Below are positions 1 to 6,868 of a stretch of 8,657 bases of DNA, piece by piece. Positions within the stretch are counted from its first letter, which is position 1; each line of letters opens with the position of its first letter. The DNA is from an archaeon (GTDB lineage: Archaea > Thermoproteota > Bathyarchaeia > TCS64). Under the pieces are notes generated by a model. The model saw nothing but the letters and a program-made list of their open reading frames with translations, searched no databases and had not been told where the DNA came from. The position numbers and the translations under genes are program-made. The stretch is taken from positions 1 to 8,657 of the forward strand of contig JAHLLU010000071.1 of NCBI GenBank assembly GCA_020444005.1, written 5' to 3'.

Positions 1-976
1 TATCCTCCCTGATCTTCATTGATCGCATCACAGCACGCCTGATCTTATCCTCAACCACCGCTGTCTCAAAGAAATCCTCCCCATCAATGCCTACAATGTA
101 GACTGGAAGAACCTGTTCTGGCATGACGCTTTGAATCACAGTGAGCAGTTCTCGGTGAGTGATAATGCCGTGAAGCTTTTCTTCATCAGCAACGAGACAG
201 TATTTCTCACCCATCTTGTTAATCTGCTTCACAACCTCCAAAACACTAGCCTCCGGTGAGACCACCAACGGCTGTTTATCCATGAATCCTCCTACTTGTC
301 CGGGGAACTTGCTGCCTTTTTCTCCGCTTCTATCGCCTCTTGTAGTTTTACTTTGTGCTGTGACAAATGTGGCGACTATATCTTCTCCCGTTATAATGCC
401 TACCAGTTTCTCATGGTTAGTAACCGGTATGTGGCTGAAGCCTTTATCCAGCATCATGCGTCTAGCGTGAGCAATAGGAGTCTCCTTGTCAATAGCGATA
501 ACAGGGGCGTTCATTATTTCCTTGGCTTTAATCTGCTTGAGGTCCGGTACATCAGATAACTCCTTGGTGATATCCTGTTGACTCAGTAGAGTGATTTCAT
601 CTCTTGAGACTACTGGGATGGCAGTGATATTATTCTTAACAAGTATGTCAACAGCCTCAAGTACGCTGATGTTAGGTGAGACTGATCCGACCTGTTTCCA
701 TATTGACTCGATCTTTGTGATAGCCGGTTGATCTACTCCTAGAAGATCACGCATGGTAACAATTCCATACCTGTCTCCACTTGCTGCTACAGCTCCGTTT
801 CGATCAGTGTCTTTGAATACTCCGAGCACCTTGCTGGCTGGGTCTTCAGGGTTGAAGACACTTCCAGTTTGAAGTTTAAGTTCGGATATATTACTCTGGG
901 CAAATTCTTCTAATGTTTTTGTCACCTTAATAGAACCCGTATATTGTATGCTGTTTGAGGTTAAAATAGGTTGCAT
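1..976 (-). CDS. Four-CBS-domain protein, 3' end cut by window edge
   Basis: My reading of the reverse strand from ATG at 976 is open to the left edge: 325 codons with no stop. Four CBS-like units are visible, at about residues 35-85 (ending GIVTMRDLL), 90-140, 150-205 (KAKEIMNAPV through LVGIITGEDI) and 228-280 (ending HGIITHREL). CBS units pair to bind adenosyl ligands such as AMP, ATP or SAM, so this is probably a cytosolic energy or ligand sensor. After the fourth unit a new segment begins near residue 290 (PVYIVGIDGEDFF, then a charged helix). In some archaeal CBS proteins a segment like this leads into a ribosome-hibernation (HPF/S30AE)-like domain; that is from memory, and the domain itself lies outside the window. 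The gene is divergent from the NRDE gene with a 50-base gap. No Shine-Dalgarno sequence precedes the ATG, and an AT-rich box lies about 20-25 bases upstream, fitting a leaderless start. Confidence 0.9.
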   Translation of the reverse strand, partial: MQPILTSNSIQYTGSIKVTKTLEEFAQSNISELKLQTGSVFNPEDPASKVLGVFKDTDRNGAVAASGDRYGIVTMRDLLGVDQPAITKIESIWKQVGSVSPNISVLEAVDILVKNNITAIPVVSRDEITLLSQQDITKELSDVPDLKQIKAKEIMNAPVIAIDKETPIAHARRMMLDKGFSHIPVTNHEKLVGIITGEDIVATFVTAQSKTTRGDRSGEKGSKFPGQVGGFMDKQPLVVSPEASVLEVVKQINKMGEKYCLVADEEKLHGIITHRELLTVIQSVMPEQVLPVYIVGIDGEDFFETAVVEDKIRRAVMRSMKIRED

Positions 977-991
977 ATTTGGGTGGATACC

Positions 992-1004
992 TTTAAAAAT
1001 AATT
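992..1004. promoter_or_regulatory. Shared AT-rich TATA region between divergent genes
   Basis: The tract tttaaaaataatt lies in the 50-base gap between the CBS gene (start 976, minus) and the NRDE gene (start 1027, plus). It includes the palindrome TTTAAA. Its right part is about 25-27 bases before the plus ATG, and its centre is 20-25 bases before the minus ATG. Those are archaeal TATA-box distances for leaderless transcription. I infer one TBP-binding region used in both directions; no experiment supports this. Confidence 0.5.
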
Positions 1005-1026
1005 CAACATTAGAACCTAGAATCCT

Positions 1027-1788
1027 ATGTGCACCTTCACCATGATCTATAAGTTGTTAGAAGACTACCCCATCATTGCCCTACATAACAGGTATCTGGG
1101 CTTAAACACCCTAGAAACTCCGCCAAAAAGAATCAGGAACGGTGTCTTTGCGCCTATTGATTATGACTCACAGGGCACATGGATAGGGTTCAACCGTGAT
1201 GGTTTATTCCTCGCAATAACAAACCAAGAAACCGAGACCATTGAAAACCCTCAACGTAGCAGAGGATTACTCGCACTCGATATCCTAGGCGAGTGCAGCA
1301 CATCAACCGATGCAAAAGAATACCTCATGAACCCAGACATCAGACCACTCTACCGCCCCGGAAACTTTATTGTAGCTGATAATCGAAACGCTTGGCATGT
1401 ACTATGGGACCATGTTACTACATCTTGGAGACTGATGCCCGGACCATACGCGATTGGCGTTGTAACCATGTATCCGGGTATCAAGATGAATAAACGCGCT
1501 GAGAAGATTGGACCCGACTCTGAGAAACGCCGCCGTAGGGCGTTCCAGTTGTTGAATGGTTTCCAGCCCGAGAATGTTGACGCAGCCATAGACAAGATGA
1601 TGAAGGTTTCAGCTGACCACGAGTACGGTAAGACCACTGCTTCTATTTGCTGGCACAGCGACGAGTACAAACAGACTAGCTCAACAATAATGGCAATAGC
1701 CTCTAACCCTAAGCTTTCAAGAGTACTATACTGTCCCGGTAACGCATGCGAGACCCAGTTTGAGGAGTACAGGGTCTCATTCGACTAG
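1027..1788 (+). CDS. NRDE family (TANGO2-like) Ntn-hydrolase-fold protein
   Basis: This 253-residue protein begins MCTFTMIY. A Cys directly after the initiator Met, the conserved GTWIGFNRDGLF segment (50-61), AITNQ (63-67), SRGLL (78-82) and GNFIVAD (112-118) identify the NRDE/TANGO2 family. Cys2 is the expected N-terminal nucleophile of an Ntn-hydrolase fold once Met is removed, and this fixes the start at 1027. The tetrapeptide that names the family is altered: HNRYLGL (20-26) reads NRYL, not NRDE. The C-terminal part (ICWHS at 207-211, TSSTIMA at 217-223) resembles the acyltransferase/acylase side of the fold. Eukaryotic TANGO2 has been linked to haem and lipid handling; the archaeal role is unknown. 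Its 3' end overlaps the convergent radical SAM gene by 12 bases. Confidence 0.85.
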   Translation: MCTFTMIYKLLEDYPIIALHNRYLGLNTLETPPKRIRNGVFAPIDYDSQGTWIGFNRDGLFLAITNQETETIENPQRSRGLLALDILGECSTSTDAKEYLMNPDIRPLYRPGNFIVADNRNAWHVLWDHVTTSWRLMPGPYAIGVVTMYPGIKMNKRAEKIGPDSEKRRRRAFQLLNGFQPENVDAAIDKMMKVSADHEYGKTTASICWHSDEYKQTSSTIMAIASNPKLSRVLYCPGNACETQFEEYRVSFD

Positions 1789-2880
1789 ATTTGTGAGTCC
1801 AATCTCTTCCGCCATCTTCTTGGCGTCCAGTTTCTCGGTTAGGCTTAGTTTTCTGTTTAGCTGGGGGTGTTTTGATGCATGCCACTCTGGGCGGTACTGG
1901 AACATGAGGTTGACCCTTGTGCCTGGTCCAAGGTTGTCGTGTATCCACTGAAGTATGGGTCGTGTGCAGCACTCGTTGTGCTCAGGTAGCACCAGTACTC
2001 TGATTATGAGTTCACCGTACTTATCAGCCATCAAATGATTACGTGTGGCTGCCTCCCAGTACCCGGGGGCTTCACTGATCTCCTCAGCGCACCGATTGTT
2101 ACCGTATTTGAAGTCAAGCAAGTATAGATCGATGAATCCTGCTAACAGCTTCGCCGTCTCATGGCTATACCAACTGTTGCTATTCCACACAGTGGCGATG
2201 GGTTTCTTCACATAGTTGAATGTCTCTAACCAGTGCCACACATAGGGCGTAGGGTCTCCTCCCACCATGTTGATGTTCCTACAGCCTTTCTCTGTTAGAT
2301 CAGCTACTTGGTGCGCCATCATCTCAGGGGTGAGACTATCTCCGTTGCTATGCCACTGGCTGATGTCCCAGTTCTGGCAGTGAAGACACTTGATGCTGCA
2401 TCCCCCAGTGAATATTGTGCCCGACGGTACCAGTTCAGGCTCCTCTCCCATGTGGGGGAAAGACGAGAACAAGCTAAAATTACGCCCTGCTTTGCAGTAT
2501 CCCTTGTCTCCGTGAAGCCTATCTGATCCGCATCGTCGCTCACAGAACTCACAGTTCTGCATTATTCTGTGTGCGAGAAGTATCTTGAGGTCTAGAAAGC
2601 TTTGCTGTGTTTTTCGTGGTTTGCGTTTGATGTTTGCCTCTGTTTCATTATATGTTTCAAGGAGCGCGTCATGTTTTTCCCAGAGGGTCTCAGTTTCATC
2701 TCTTCTGCTGTACTTTGCCTCGATTGACTGGGCGATCATGTATTTTGGGTACCGTTTCCCCCGGACTACATCCACGTATCGTGGTAACGCTGTCTTTACT
2801 CCGGGAAGATCAAGGGCGTTTACCGAGTCAGGTCTTTTAGCGCTCCACATCACTACAACCATTGATGCGCTGCTTTTCAT
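1777..2880 (-). CDS. PflX-like radical SAM protein (COG1313 type)
   Basis: This 367-residue protein has a radical SAM core with CSIKCLHC (Cys161, 165, 168) binding the SAM-ligating 4Fe-4S cluster. A GGDPTP segment at 207-212 stands in the usual GGE region, and LLDFKYGN (254-261) is typical of PflX homologues of pyruvate formate-lyase activase. Ahead of the core is a second cysteine set, Cys110, 113, 117 and 129 (CEFCERRC, then GYC), which may bind an auxiliary metal. Residues 1-100 are a charged helical extension. The substrate is unknown for the family, and no glycyl-radical enzyme is in the window. The start could also be Met7 or Met11; I use the outermost ATG, about 21 bases from a TATA-like box. 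The gene is divergent from the next radical SAM gene and convergent, with overlap, with the NRDE gene. Confidence 0.88.
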   Translation of the reverse strand: MKSSASMVVVMWSAKRPDSVNALDLPGVKTALPRYVDVVRGKRYPKYMIAQSIEAKYSRRDETETLWEKHDALLETYNETEANIKRKPRKTQQSFLDLKILLAHRIMQNCEFCERRCGSDRLHGDKGYCKAGRNFSLFSSFPHMGEEPELVPSGTIFTGGCSIKCLHCQNWDISQWHSNGDSLTPEMMAHQVADLTEKGCRNINMVGGDPTPYVWHWLETFNYVKKPIATVWNSNSWYSHETAKLLAGFIDLYLLDFKYGNNRCAEEISEAPGYWEAATRNHLMADKYGELIIRVLVLPEHNECCTRPILQWIHDNLGPGTRVNLMFQYRPEWHASKHPQLNRKLSLTEKLDAKKMAEEIGLTNLVE

Positions 2881-2896
2881 GGTTTCTGATAGTAAC

Positions 2897-2909
2897 CATT
2901 ATACATTTT
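2897..2909. promoter_or_regulatory. Shared TATA element between two radical SAM genes
   Basis: The 46-base gap between the divergent radical SAM genes contains ccattatacatttt. The TATA core centres near 2901, 26 bases before the plus-strand ATG at 2927, which is the ideal distance for a leaderless start. It is about 21 bases before the minus-strand ATG at 2880. Read in reverse it is tgtataat, also TATA-like. Use in both directions is an inference from spacing. Confidence 0.55.
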
Positions 2910-2926
2910 CTCGATTAACTCCAATC

Positions 2927-3952
2927 ATGGAGTCACGGTATACGCTGGTAGAGGAAAACGGTGTCCGGTGCACCATATGTCCACACCAATGTGTGATAGC
3001 TGAGGGAAAACGAGGGATATGTTACACCAAGGAAAACCAAGATGGCAAGATCATCGACCTCAGCTATGGACGAATCAGCGCATTAGCAGTTGACCCCATC
3101 GAGAAAAAACCATTAGCACACTTTTATCCGGGGAGTCTAGCCTTGAGTATCAGTAGCATCGGATGCAACTTTACCTGTCCATGGTGCCAGAACTATGGTT
3201 TGAGCATGAGCAAGATCGATGATGTCCACACAAGGTACATGGATCCTGAGAGCGTCGTGGAGGTCGCGTTGACTCAGGAATGCACCAGTATCGCCTACAC
3301 ATACAATGAGCCCTTGATTAACCTCAACTATATTCAGGATACAGCCGAGTTCGCGTATGAGTCTGATGTGAAGAACGTCCTAGTTACTAACGGATACACC
3401 AGCATACCAGCCTTCAGCAACGTAGTAGAGTATATTGACGCGGCTAACGTGGACTGGAAAGGCTGGAACCCCGAGTTCTACCGGAAACACTGTGGCGCAG
3501 ACATGTACAAGGTGGTTGACGCAACAGAGTATATGCATGACAACGATGTGCACGTAGAGATAACTTTCCTAGTAATACCTACGGTCAACGATGACCCTGA
3601 AGAGATCAGGGGAATGGCGGAGTACATCAGATTGAATCTCGGACCAGATGTCCCGCTTCACATTAGTCGATTCTTCCCCATGTACAAGTTCCAACACCTG
3701 CCCCCCACCCCTGTAGAGACCCTGATGAAAGCAAAAAAGATCGCATTAGAGGAAGGACTACGCTACGTCTTCGTTGGCAACGTGAGGGGCGGCGGAGAAG
3801 AAGACACAGTATGCCCTAACTGTGGAGAACACGTAGTAAAACGAAGGGGATACACCATAATCGATTGGAGCCTAACAGATGATATGCGGTGCAGTAAATG
3901 CGGTGAACACATACCCATCATGGGTCAACGCGAGAACCATGGATCATTTTAG
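2927..3952 (+). CDS. amrS: AmmeMemoRadiSam-system radical SAM enzyme (PflA-like)
   Basis: The 341-residue protein has the AmrS/COG1180 arrangement. An N-terminal cysteine set (Cys15, 18, 22, 32; CTICPHQC then GIC) precedes the radical SAM cluster motif CNFTCPWC (Cys80, 84, 87). YTYNEP (124-129), DWKG (176-179) and GNVRGGGEED (284-293) follow. A C-terminal zinc-ribbon-like pair, CPNC (296-299) and CSKC (322-325), completes it. AmrS enzymes usually accompany AMMECR1 and Memo proteins and their substrate is not settled; neither partner is in this window. I chose ATG 2927 because homologues begin shortly before the first Cys set and a TATA box lies 26 bases upstream. The reading frame stays open upstream (to 2585, with an in-frame ATG at 2879), but that part is antisense to the neighbouring gene. 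The 3' end overlaps the PEBP gene by 9 bases. Confidence 0.9.
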   Translation: MESRYTLVEENGVRCTICPHQCVIAEGKRGICYTKENQDGKIIDLSYGRISALAVDPIEKKPLAHFYPGSLALSISSIGCNFTCPWCQNYGLSMSKIDDVHTRYMDPESVVEVALTQECTSIAYTYNEPLINLNYIQDTAEFAYESDVKNVLVTNGYTSIPAFSNVVEYIDAANVDWKGWNPEFYRKHCGADMYKVVDATEYMHDNDVHVEITFLVIPTVNDDPEEIRGMAEYIRLNLGPDVPLHISRFFPMYKFQHLPPTPVETLMKAKKIALEEGLRYVFVGNVRGGGEEDTVCPNCGEHVVKRRGYTIIDWSLTDDMRCSKCGEHIPIMGQRENHGSF

Positions 3953-4426
3953 CCTCGTTTTCTTGTATTTTCCAGCATAGACTGCATTACCCAGTACCGA
4001 TCCCTCCATGACCGCTGTCAGGTTTTTGCGTGTAGCATTCTCTGGAGCTACATCCAGCATCTTGTCCAATGCATTGAGCTCAAAGACGTAGAGATGCGTA
4101 CCCGTGAGTGGACTTGGGCCCATATACCCGGTGCGGTTACCCCATCTGGTTCCTTGTAATCCCCCGTTTTCTAATACCTGCTCTTCTGGCAGTCCTTCAG
4201 GTAAACCGTCTAGCGTTGGAGGAATATTGTAAACTACCCAGTGGTCAATGGTGCTCAATCGTAGCCAATCAGCGGGTATGCTAACATCATACATGAACAA
4301 TACAAGCGACTCTGTGCCTTCCGGTAGCTCATGCCACTCTATCTCGGGTGAGACCTCCTCTCCCTGAGATGTGTACTTTCTCGGCATCATGCCCCCATCT
4401 GGGAAACCCGGTAGCTGAAGAATCAT
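3944..4426 (-). CDS. PEBP / YbhB-YbcL family Raf-kinase-inhibitor-like protein
   Basis: At 160 residues this has the usual length for bacterial and archaeal phosphatidylethanolamine-binding-protein homologues. Recognisable parts are SPEIEWHELPEGTESLVL (26-43), DHWVVYNIP (61-69, with His62), GYMGPSPLTGTHLYVFEL (100-117, with Gly103, Pro104 and His111) and the closing LGNAVYAGKY (145-154). These form the anion-binding pocket of the family. The usual DPDAP pocket segment is degenerate here (YDVSIPA, 46-52). There is no signal peptide or membrane segment, so it should be cytosolic. The ligand is unknown; family members are proposed to bind phosphate-containing small molecules or to inhibit proteases or kinases. 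The lysine-rich tail (KYKKTRLK) overlaps the end of amrS on the other strand. A weak TATA-like box lies about 27 bases upstream. Confidence 0.88.
   Translation of the reverse strand: MILQLPGFPDGGMMPRKYTSQGEEVSPEIEWHELPEGTESLVLFMYDVSIPADWLRLSTIDHWVVYNIPPTLDGLPEGLPEEQVLENGGLQGTRWGNRTGYMGPSPLTGTHLYVFELNALDKMLDVAPENATRKNLTAVMEGSVLGNAVYAGKYKKTRLK
3958..3971 (+). terminator. T-rich tract just after the amrS stop
   Basis: Six bases after the amrS stop codon, ttttcttgtatttt has 11 T in 14 bases. Archaeal intrinsic termination can rely on T-rich stretches in the non-template strand without a hairpin. The tract lies in the antisense of the PEBP codons for its lysine-rich tail, so the two functions would share DNA. 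Assignment rests on composition and position only. Confidence 0.35.
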
Positions 4427-4447
4427 AGTTAGATGAAAGCTCGTGTG

Positions 4448-4456
4448 TTGTTAAGG
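4448..4456 (-). promoter_or_regulatory. Weak TATA-like box for the PEBP gene
   Basis: On the reverse strand ccttaacaa centres about 27 bases before the ATG at 4426, the distance expected for a leaderless archaeal transcript. The match to a TATA box is poor, so this is tentative. Confidence 0.25.
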
Positions 4457-4467
4457 CTATGGGCAAG

Positions 4468-4476
4468 TTTTATTTT
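4468..4476 (+). promoter_or_regulatory. TATA-like box for the COG1751 gene
   Basis: The sequence ttttatttt centres at 4472, predicting a transcript start near 4498. That would leave a leader of about 8 bases before GTG 4506, or about 17 bases before TTG 4515. The longer leader would contain AAGGTGA (4503-4509), a good Shine-Dalgarno match. Confidence 0.4.
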
Positions 4477-4505
4477 CCATCCTCTGTCTGATCACATATT
4501 CTAAG

Positions 4506-5129
4506 GTGAACAGGTTGAGCATCGAGCGAAAAGTAGTATACTGGGAGAAACCCGGAAAAGAACACACAGAGGCAAGCCTCAAAATCGCATTAGAGGCAGC
4601 GAAAGAAAGAGACATAGACACCGTGCTGATCAGCAGCACCACTGGATACGTCGCTGAGAAAGCAGTTGAGGTATTCAAAGACAGTGGATTAAAACTGGTT
4701 ATCGTAACCCACGCCACCGGATACAGCGAGAAAGGCGTCCAGAAAATGCCAGACGAGACCAGAGCACGTCTCAAAGAGGCAGGCTGCGAGGTCGTTACAT
4801 GCACTGATGTACTTACAGGAGCAGTAAGCGCAGGCATAGGTAGGCAGCGTCCAGCAAAGTCAGACCCACAAGAAGGAAGACTACCCTGGATATTACCCCC
4901 GCCAAACGTCATTGTAGCTAACACATTACGCCAGTTCAGTCAAGGAGTCAAGGTTTGCGCCGAGATCGCCATGATGGCAGTGGACTGTAACGCTGTGGCT
5001 TCTGGGTCTAAGGTGGTTGCAGTAGCTGGTAGTCACGCTGGCGCGGACACCGTGATGATGCTTGAGGCATCCGAAAGCAGCCGCATCAGGGATATGAAGC
5101 TACACGAGATAATCTGCAAGCCCCTCTAA
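4506..5129 (+). CDS. COG1751 protein: pyruvate kinase C-terminal-like domain alone
   Basis: This 207-residue protein matches the archaeal family typified by AF0103, a free-standing relative of the pyruvate kinase C-terminal domain. Landmarks are KVVYWEKPGKEHTEASL (9-25), ISSTTGYVA (42-50), VTHATGYSEKGVQ (67-79), ANTLRQFSQGVKVCAEIAMM (138-157), AGSHAGADT (174-182) and EIICKP (201-206). The catalytic barrel of pyruvate kinase is absent, so it cannot itself make pyruvate; a regulatory or small-molecule-binding role is likely but unproven. Residues about 111-135 (basic, then proline-rich) look longer than in the AF0103-type proteins I recall. The start is ambiguous. GTG 4506 is used here, but TTG 4515 has AAGGTGA five bases upstream and would give an N-terminus closer to homologues. 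The gene is separated from the following oxidoreductase by its own promoter. Confidence 0.85.
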   Translation: MNRLSIERKVVYWEKPGKEHTEASLKIALEAAKERDIDTVLISSTTGYVAEKAVEVFKDSGLKLVIVTHATGYSEKGVQKMPDETRARLKEAGCEVVTCTDVLTGAVSAGIGRQRPAKSDPQEGRLPWILPPPNVIVANTLRQFSQGVKVCAEIAMMAVDCNAVASGSKVVAVAGSHAGADTVMMLEASESSRIRDMKLHEIICKPL

Positions 5130-5135
5130 CCCCCC

Positions 5136-5144
5136 TTTATATTT
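5136..5144 (+). promoter_or_regulatory. TATA box for the luciferase-like oxidoreductase
   Basis: The sequence tttatattt is the clearest archaeal TATA box in the window. It centres 25 bases before ATG 5165 in a 35-base gap, and no Shine-Dalgarno sequence precedes that ATG. This strongly suggests a leaderless mRNA starting at or next to the A of the start codon. Confidence 0.7.
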
Positions 5145-5164
5145 CATAGTTTCTAGTTCTTCTT

Positions 5165-6067
5165 ATGAAGATTGATTACGGTGTTCAGATCGAGCCCCAG
5201 TTCGGGTACACATACGAACACATCAAAGAGGCAGCTCTAGCGGCTGAGAAACATGGTTTTGAGAGCCTATGGACAAGCGACCACTTCCTCATCAGACCAG
5301 AAGCAGTGGACGTAAACTGTCTAGAATGCTGGACAACTCTTAGCGCCCTAGCCACGGATACCAAGACACTCAAACTAGGCAACATGGTTGCCAGCCAGAG
5401 CTACCGCAACCCAGCTCTGCACGCAAACATCGCTGCGAGTCTTGACCACATCAGCGGTGGACGGGTCTATTTCGGAATCGGCGCAGGCTGGAAAGAAGTA
5501 GAGTACAACGCATACGATATTCCATTCCCTAAACCCATGACACGGATTAACCAGATGGAGGACGCCATCGAGATCGCGAAACGAATGTGGAGCGAACCAG
5601 TAGCGAACTATGAGGGAAAACACTATCGGGTAAACACTGTAAGCATGCCAAAACCAGTCAAGAAACATATACCCATACTCATAGGAGGCATGGGATCACA
5701 GCTACTCAAGGTAACCGCAAAACACGCTGATGTCTCAAACTTCGCTTGGAACACACCAGTAGATACATACCAGAAACGTCTCAAGGTGCTCAAGAAACAC
5801 TGTAAACGCTTTGGACGAGACTATGATGATATCAGAAAGAGCGCCGGACTCCACCTAGCACTTGAAGGAGCAGAGGCAACAGAACAAGCCCCATACGAGA
5901 AATACAGTGGACCAAGAGCCTGGAGCTATAAAACACCAGAGGAGGCAGCCGAGTTCATAAAGGGCTATGTTAATCTTGGTGTAGACCACTTTGTGATAGT
6001 TTTCCCATACGGGAAAGAAGCAGAATCCATCAAGATATTGATGGATGAAGTAGCGCCGCTGGTCTAG
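5165..6067 (+). CDS. LLM-class F420-dependent oxidoreductase
   Basis: A 300-residue luciferase-like (bacterial luciferase fold, TIM-barrel) enzyme. Evidence includes AAEKHGFESLWTSDHFL (26-42), the classic LDHISGGRVYFGIGAGWKEV (93-112) followed by YNAYDIPFP (114-122), the RINQMEDAIEIAKRMW segment (127-142) and PILIGGMGSQLLKVTAKHAD (170-189). The pattern is that of the Rv1855c-like F420 subfamily. Such enzymes move hydride between reduced deazaflavin F420 and an organic substrate; FMN use cannot be excluded and the substrate is unknown. It is cytosolic, full length, and starts at ATG 5165 directly after a TATA box. Its stop codon abuts the stop codon of the convergent TPM gene with no base between them (TAG then CTA). 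Confidence 0.9.
   Translation: MKIDYGVQIEPQFGYTYEHIKEAALAAEKHGFESLWTSDHFLIRPEAVDVNCLECWTTLSALATDTKTLKLGNMVASQSYRNPALHANIAASLDHISGGRVYFGIGAGWKEVEYNAYDIPFPKPMTRINQMEDAIEIAKRMWSEPVANYEGKHYRVNTVSMPKPVKKHIPILIGGMGSQLLKVTAKHADVSNFAWNTPVDTYQKRLKVLKKHCKRFGRDYDDIRKSAGLHLALEGAEATEQAPYEKYSGPRAWSYKTPEEAAEFIKGYVNLGVDHFVIVFPYGKEAESIKILMDEVAPLV
6025..6046. repeat. 9-bp perfect inverted repeat near convergent gene ends
   Basis: ATCCATCAA and TTGATGGAT form a perfect 9-base-pair stem around a GATA loop. It lies inside the last codons of the luciferase-like gene, 22 bases beyond the TPM stop on the other strand. It could act as a 3'-end hairpin for the minus-strand lemA-TPM transcript. No T-rich run follows it on either strand, and a stem of this size could arise by chance in several kilobases. 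Confidence 0.35.
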
Positions 6068-6868
6068 CTACCATTTTCCACTGGAGCCGCCGCCACCGCT
6101 GCGTCCTCCTCCACCGCCCCAACCGCCTCGTCCACCCCCGCCTCCACTAAATCCTCCGCCTCTTCCTCCTCCGAAGCCAAAAACGAAGAATGCTATGAGG
6201 ATGAAAACAAGTATTATTATGGCTAGATCTCCACCTGATCCCAGTAGCCACCAAATTAGCACATAAGGGTCCTCCAAAACGTAATCAATTAGATCGGACT
6301 CAGGATAATCTTCTTCCGGAGACTCAAATCCCTCAATATCATAGCCTAGTTCTTCACCTACCGTTGCCACAGCGATAAACAAGCCATAGTAGTATTCTCC
6401 GTCTTGAAAATATGGTGTAATGATTTCTCTTCCGATACGCCCTGATTCACTGTCCGTAAGGTCACCTTCCACGCCATATCCGATCTCGAAAGCCCATTCC
6501 CTTTCCTCAACCGCGATGAGAATCAGTACACCGTTGTCCTTACCCGCTTTACCTATGCCCGTGATGCCGTCAAGGGGAATATCGTTGAAATACTCAAGTT
6601 TCGCCATCTCGATGGAGTCAAACTCTTCAAGATTCTCAAGAATAACCACCACCACCTCTGCTGTCGTATTGTTATCAATGTCTATACACAGGGACTCTAT
6701 GGCTTCAACCTCATCCTGGTACAATAGATAACCATAATCATAGACATACCCCGGGCGACTCTGAGCCTTAATCACCAGTGTAGGTGAAACTAATACGGCT
6801 AGTATTATGAGGACGAGTCCCTGCTTCCTCAGAGAAGAACACCTAGATGGGTACATTAGGAACTTCAT
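6068..6868 (-). CDS. TPM-domain (YgcG-like) secreted, membrane-anchored protein with Gly-rich tail
   Basis: From ATG 6868 the protein has 266 residues. It has a signal peptide: basic start, hydrophobic GLVLIILAVLV (17-27), and probable cleavage near KAQS (34-37). A TPM domain follows, from YVYDYGYLL (41-49) through NGVLILIAVEEREWAFEIGY (112-131) and GREIITPYFQDGEYYYGL (146-163). Then come an acidic linker, a membrane helix LAIIILVFILIAFFVFGF (215-232), and a Gly/Arg/Trp-rich tail. This is the standard YgcG-like plan; related domains act as phosphatases or in repair of membrane protein complexes, and the archaeal role is unknown. It follows lemA with a 26-base overlap. ATG 6868 has GGGGAAGG five bases upstream. 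An open frame from 6907 and an inner ATG at 6856 are alternatives. Confidence 0.88.
   Translation of the reverse strand: MKFLMYPSRCSSLRKQGLVLIILAVLVSPTLVIKAQSRPGYVYDYGYLLYQDEVEAIESLCIDIDNNTTAEVVVVILENLEEFDSIEMAKLEYFNDIPLDGITGIGKAGKDNGVLILIAVEEREWAFEIGYGVEGDLTDSESGRIGREIITPYFQDGEYYYGLFIAVATVGEELGYDIEGFESPEEDYPESDLIDYVLEDPYVLIWWLLGSGGDLAIIILVFILIAFFVFGFGGGRGGGFSGGGGGRGGWGGGGGRSGGGGSSGKW

Noticed and set aside
216..559. Two plus-strand open frames of 84 and 87 codons.
   Set aside because: They are antisense to the continuous CBS-domain reading frame and show no family features.
1350..1670. A minus-strand frame of 106 codons inside the NRDE gene.
   Set aside because: The plus strand carries clear NRDE-family motifs here; the antisense product resembles nothing known to me.
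2878..2881. Overlapping divergent start codons within CATG (minus ATG 2880 and plus ATG 2879).
   Set aside because: The plus ATG here would lie upstream of the TATA box used for 2927 and add 16 residues without family support, so I regard it as coincidence.
2585..2926. A 114-codon N-terminal extension of the AmrS protein.
   Set aside because: It is antisense to the well-supported PflX-like gene, and family members begin just before the first Cys set; the TATA box places the start at 2927.
6080..6180. Low-complexity GC-rich stretch that might be a tandem repeat or satellite.
   Set aside because: It encodes the Gly/Arg-rich tail normal for TPM-domain YgcG-like proteins; no regular repeat unit is present.
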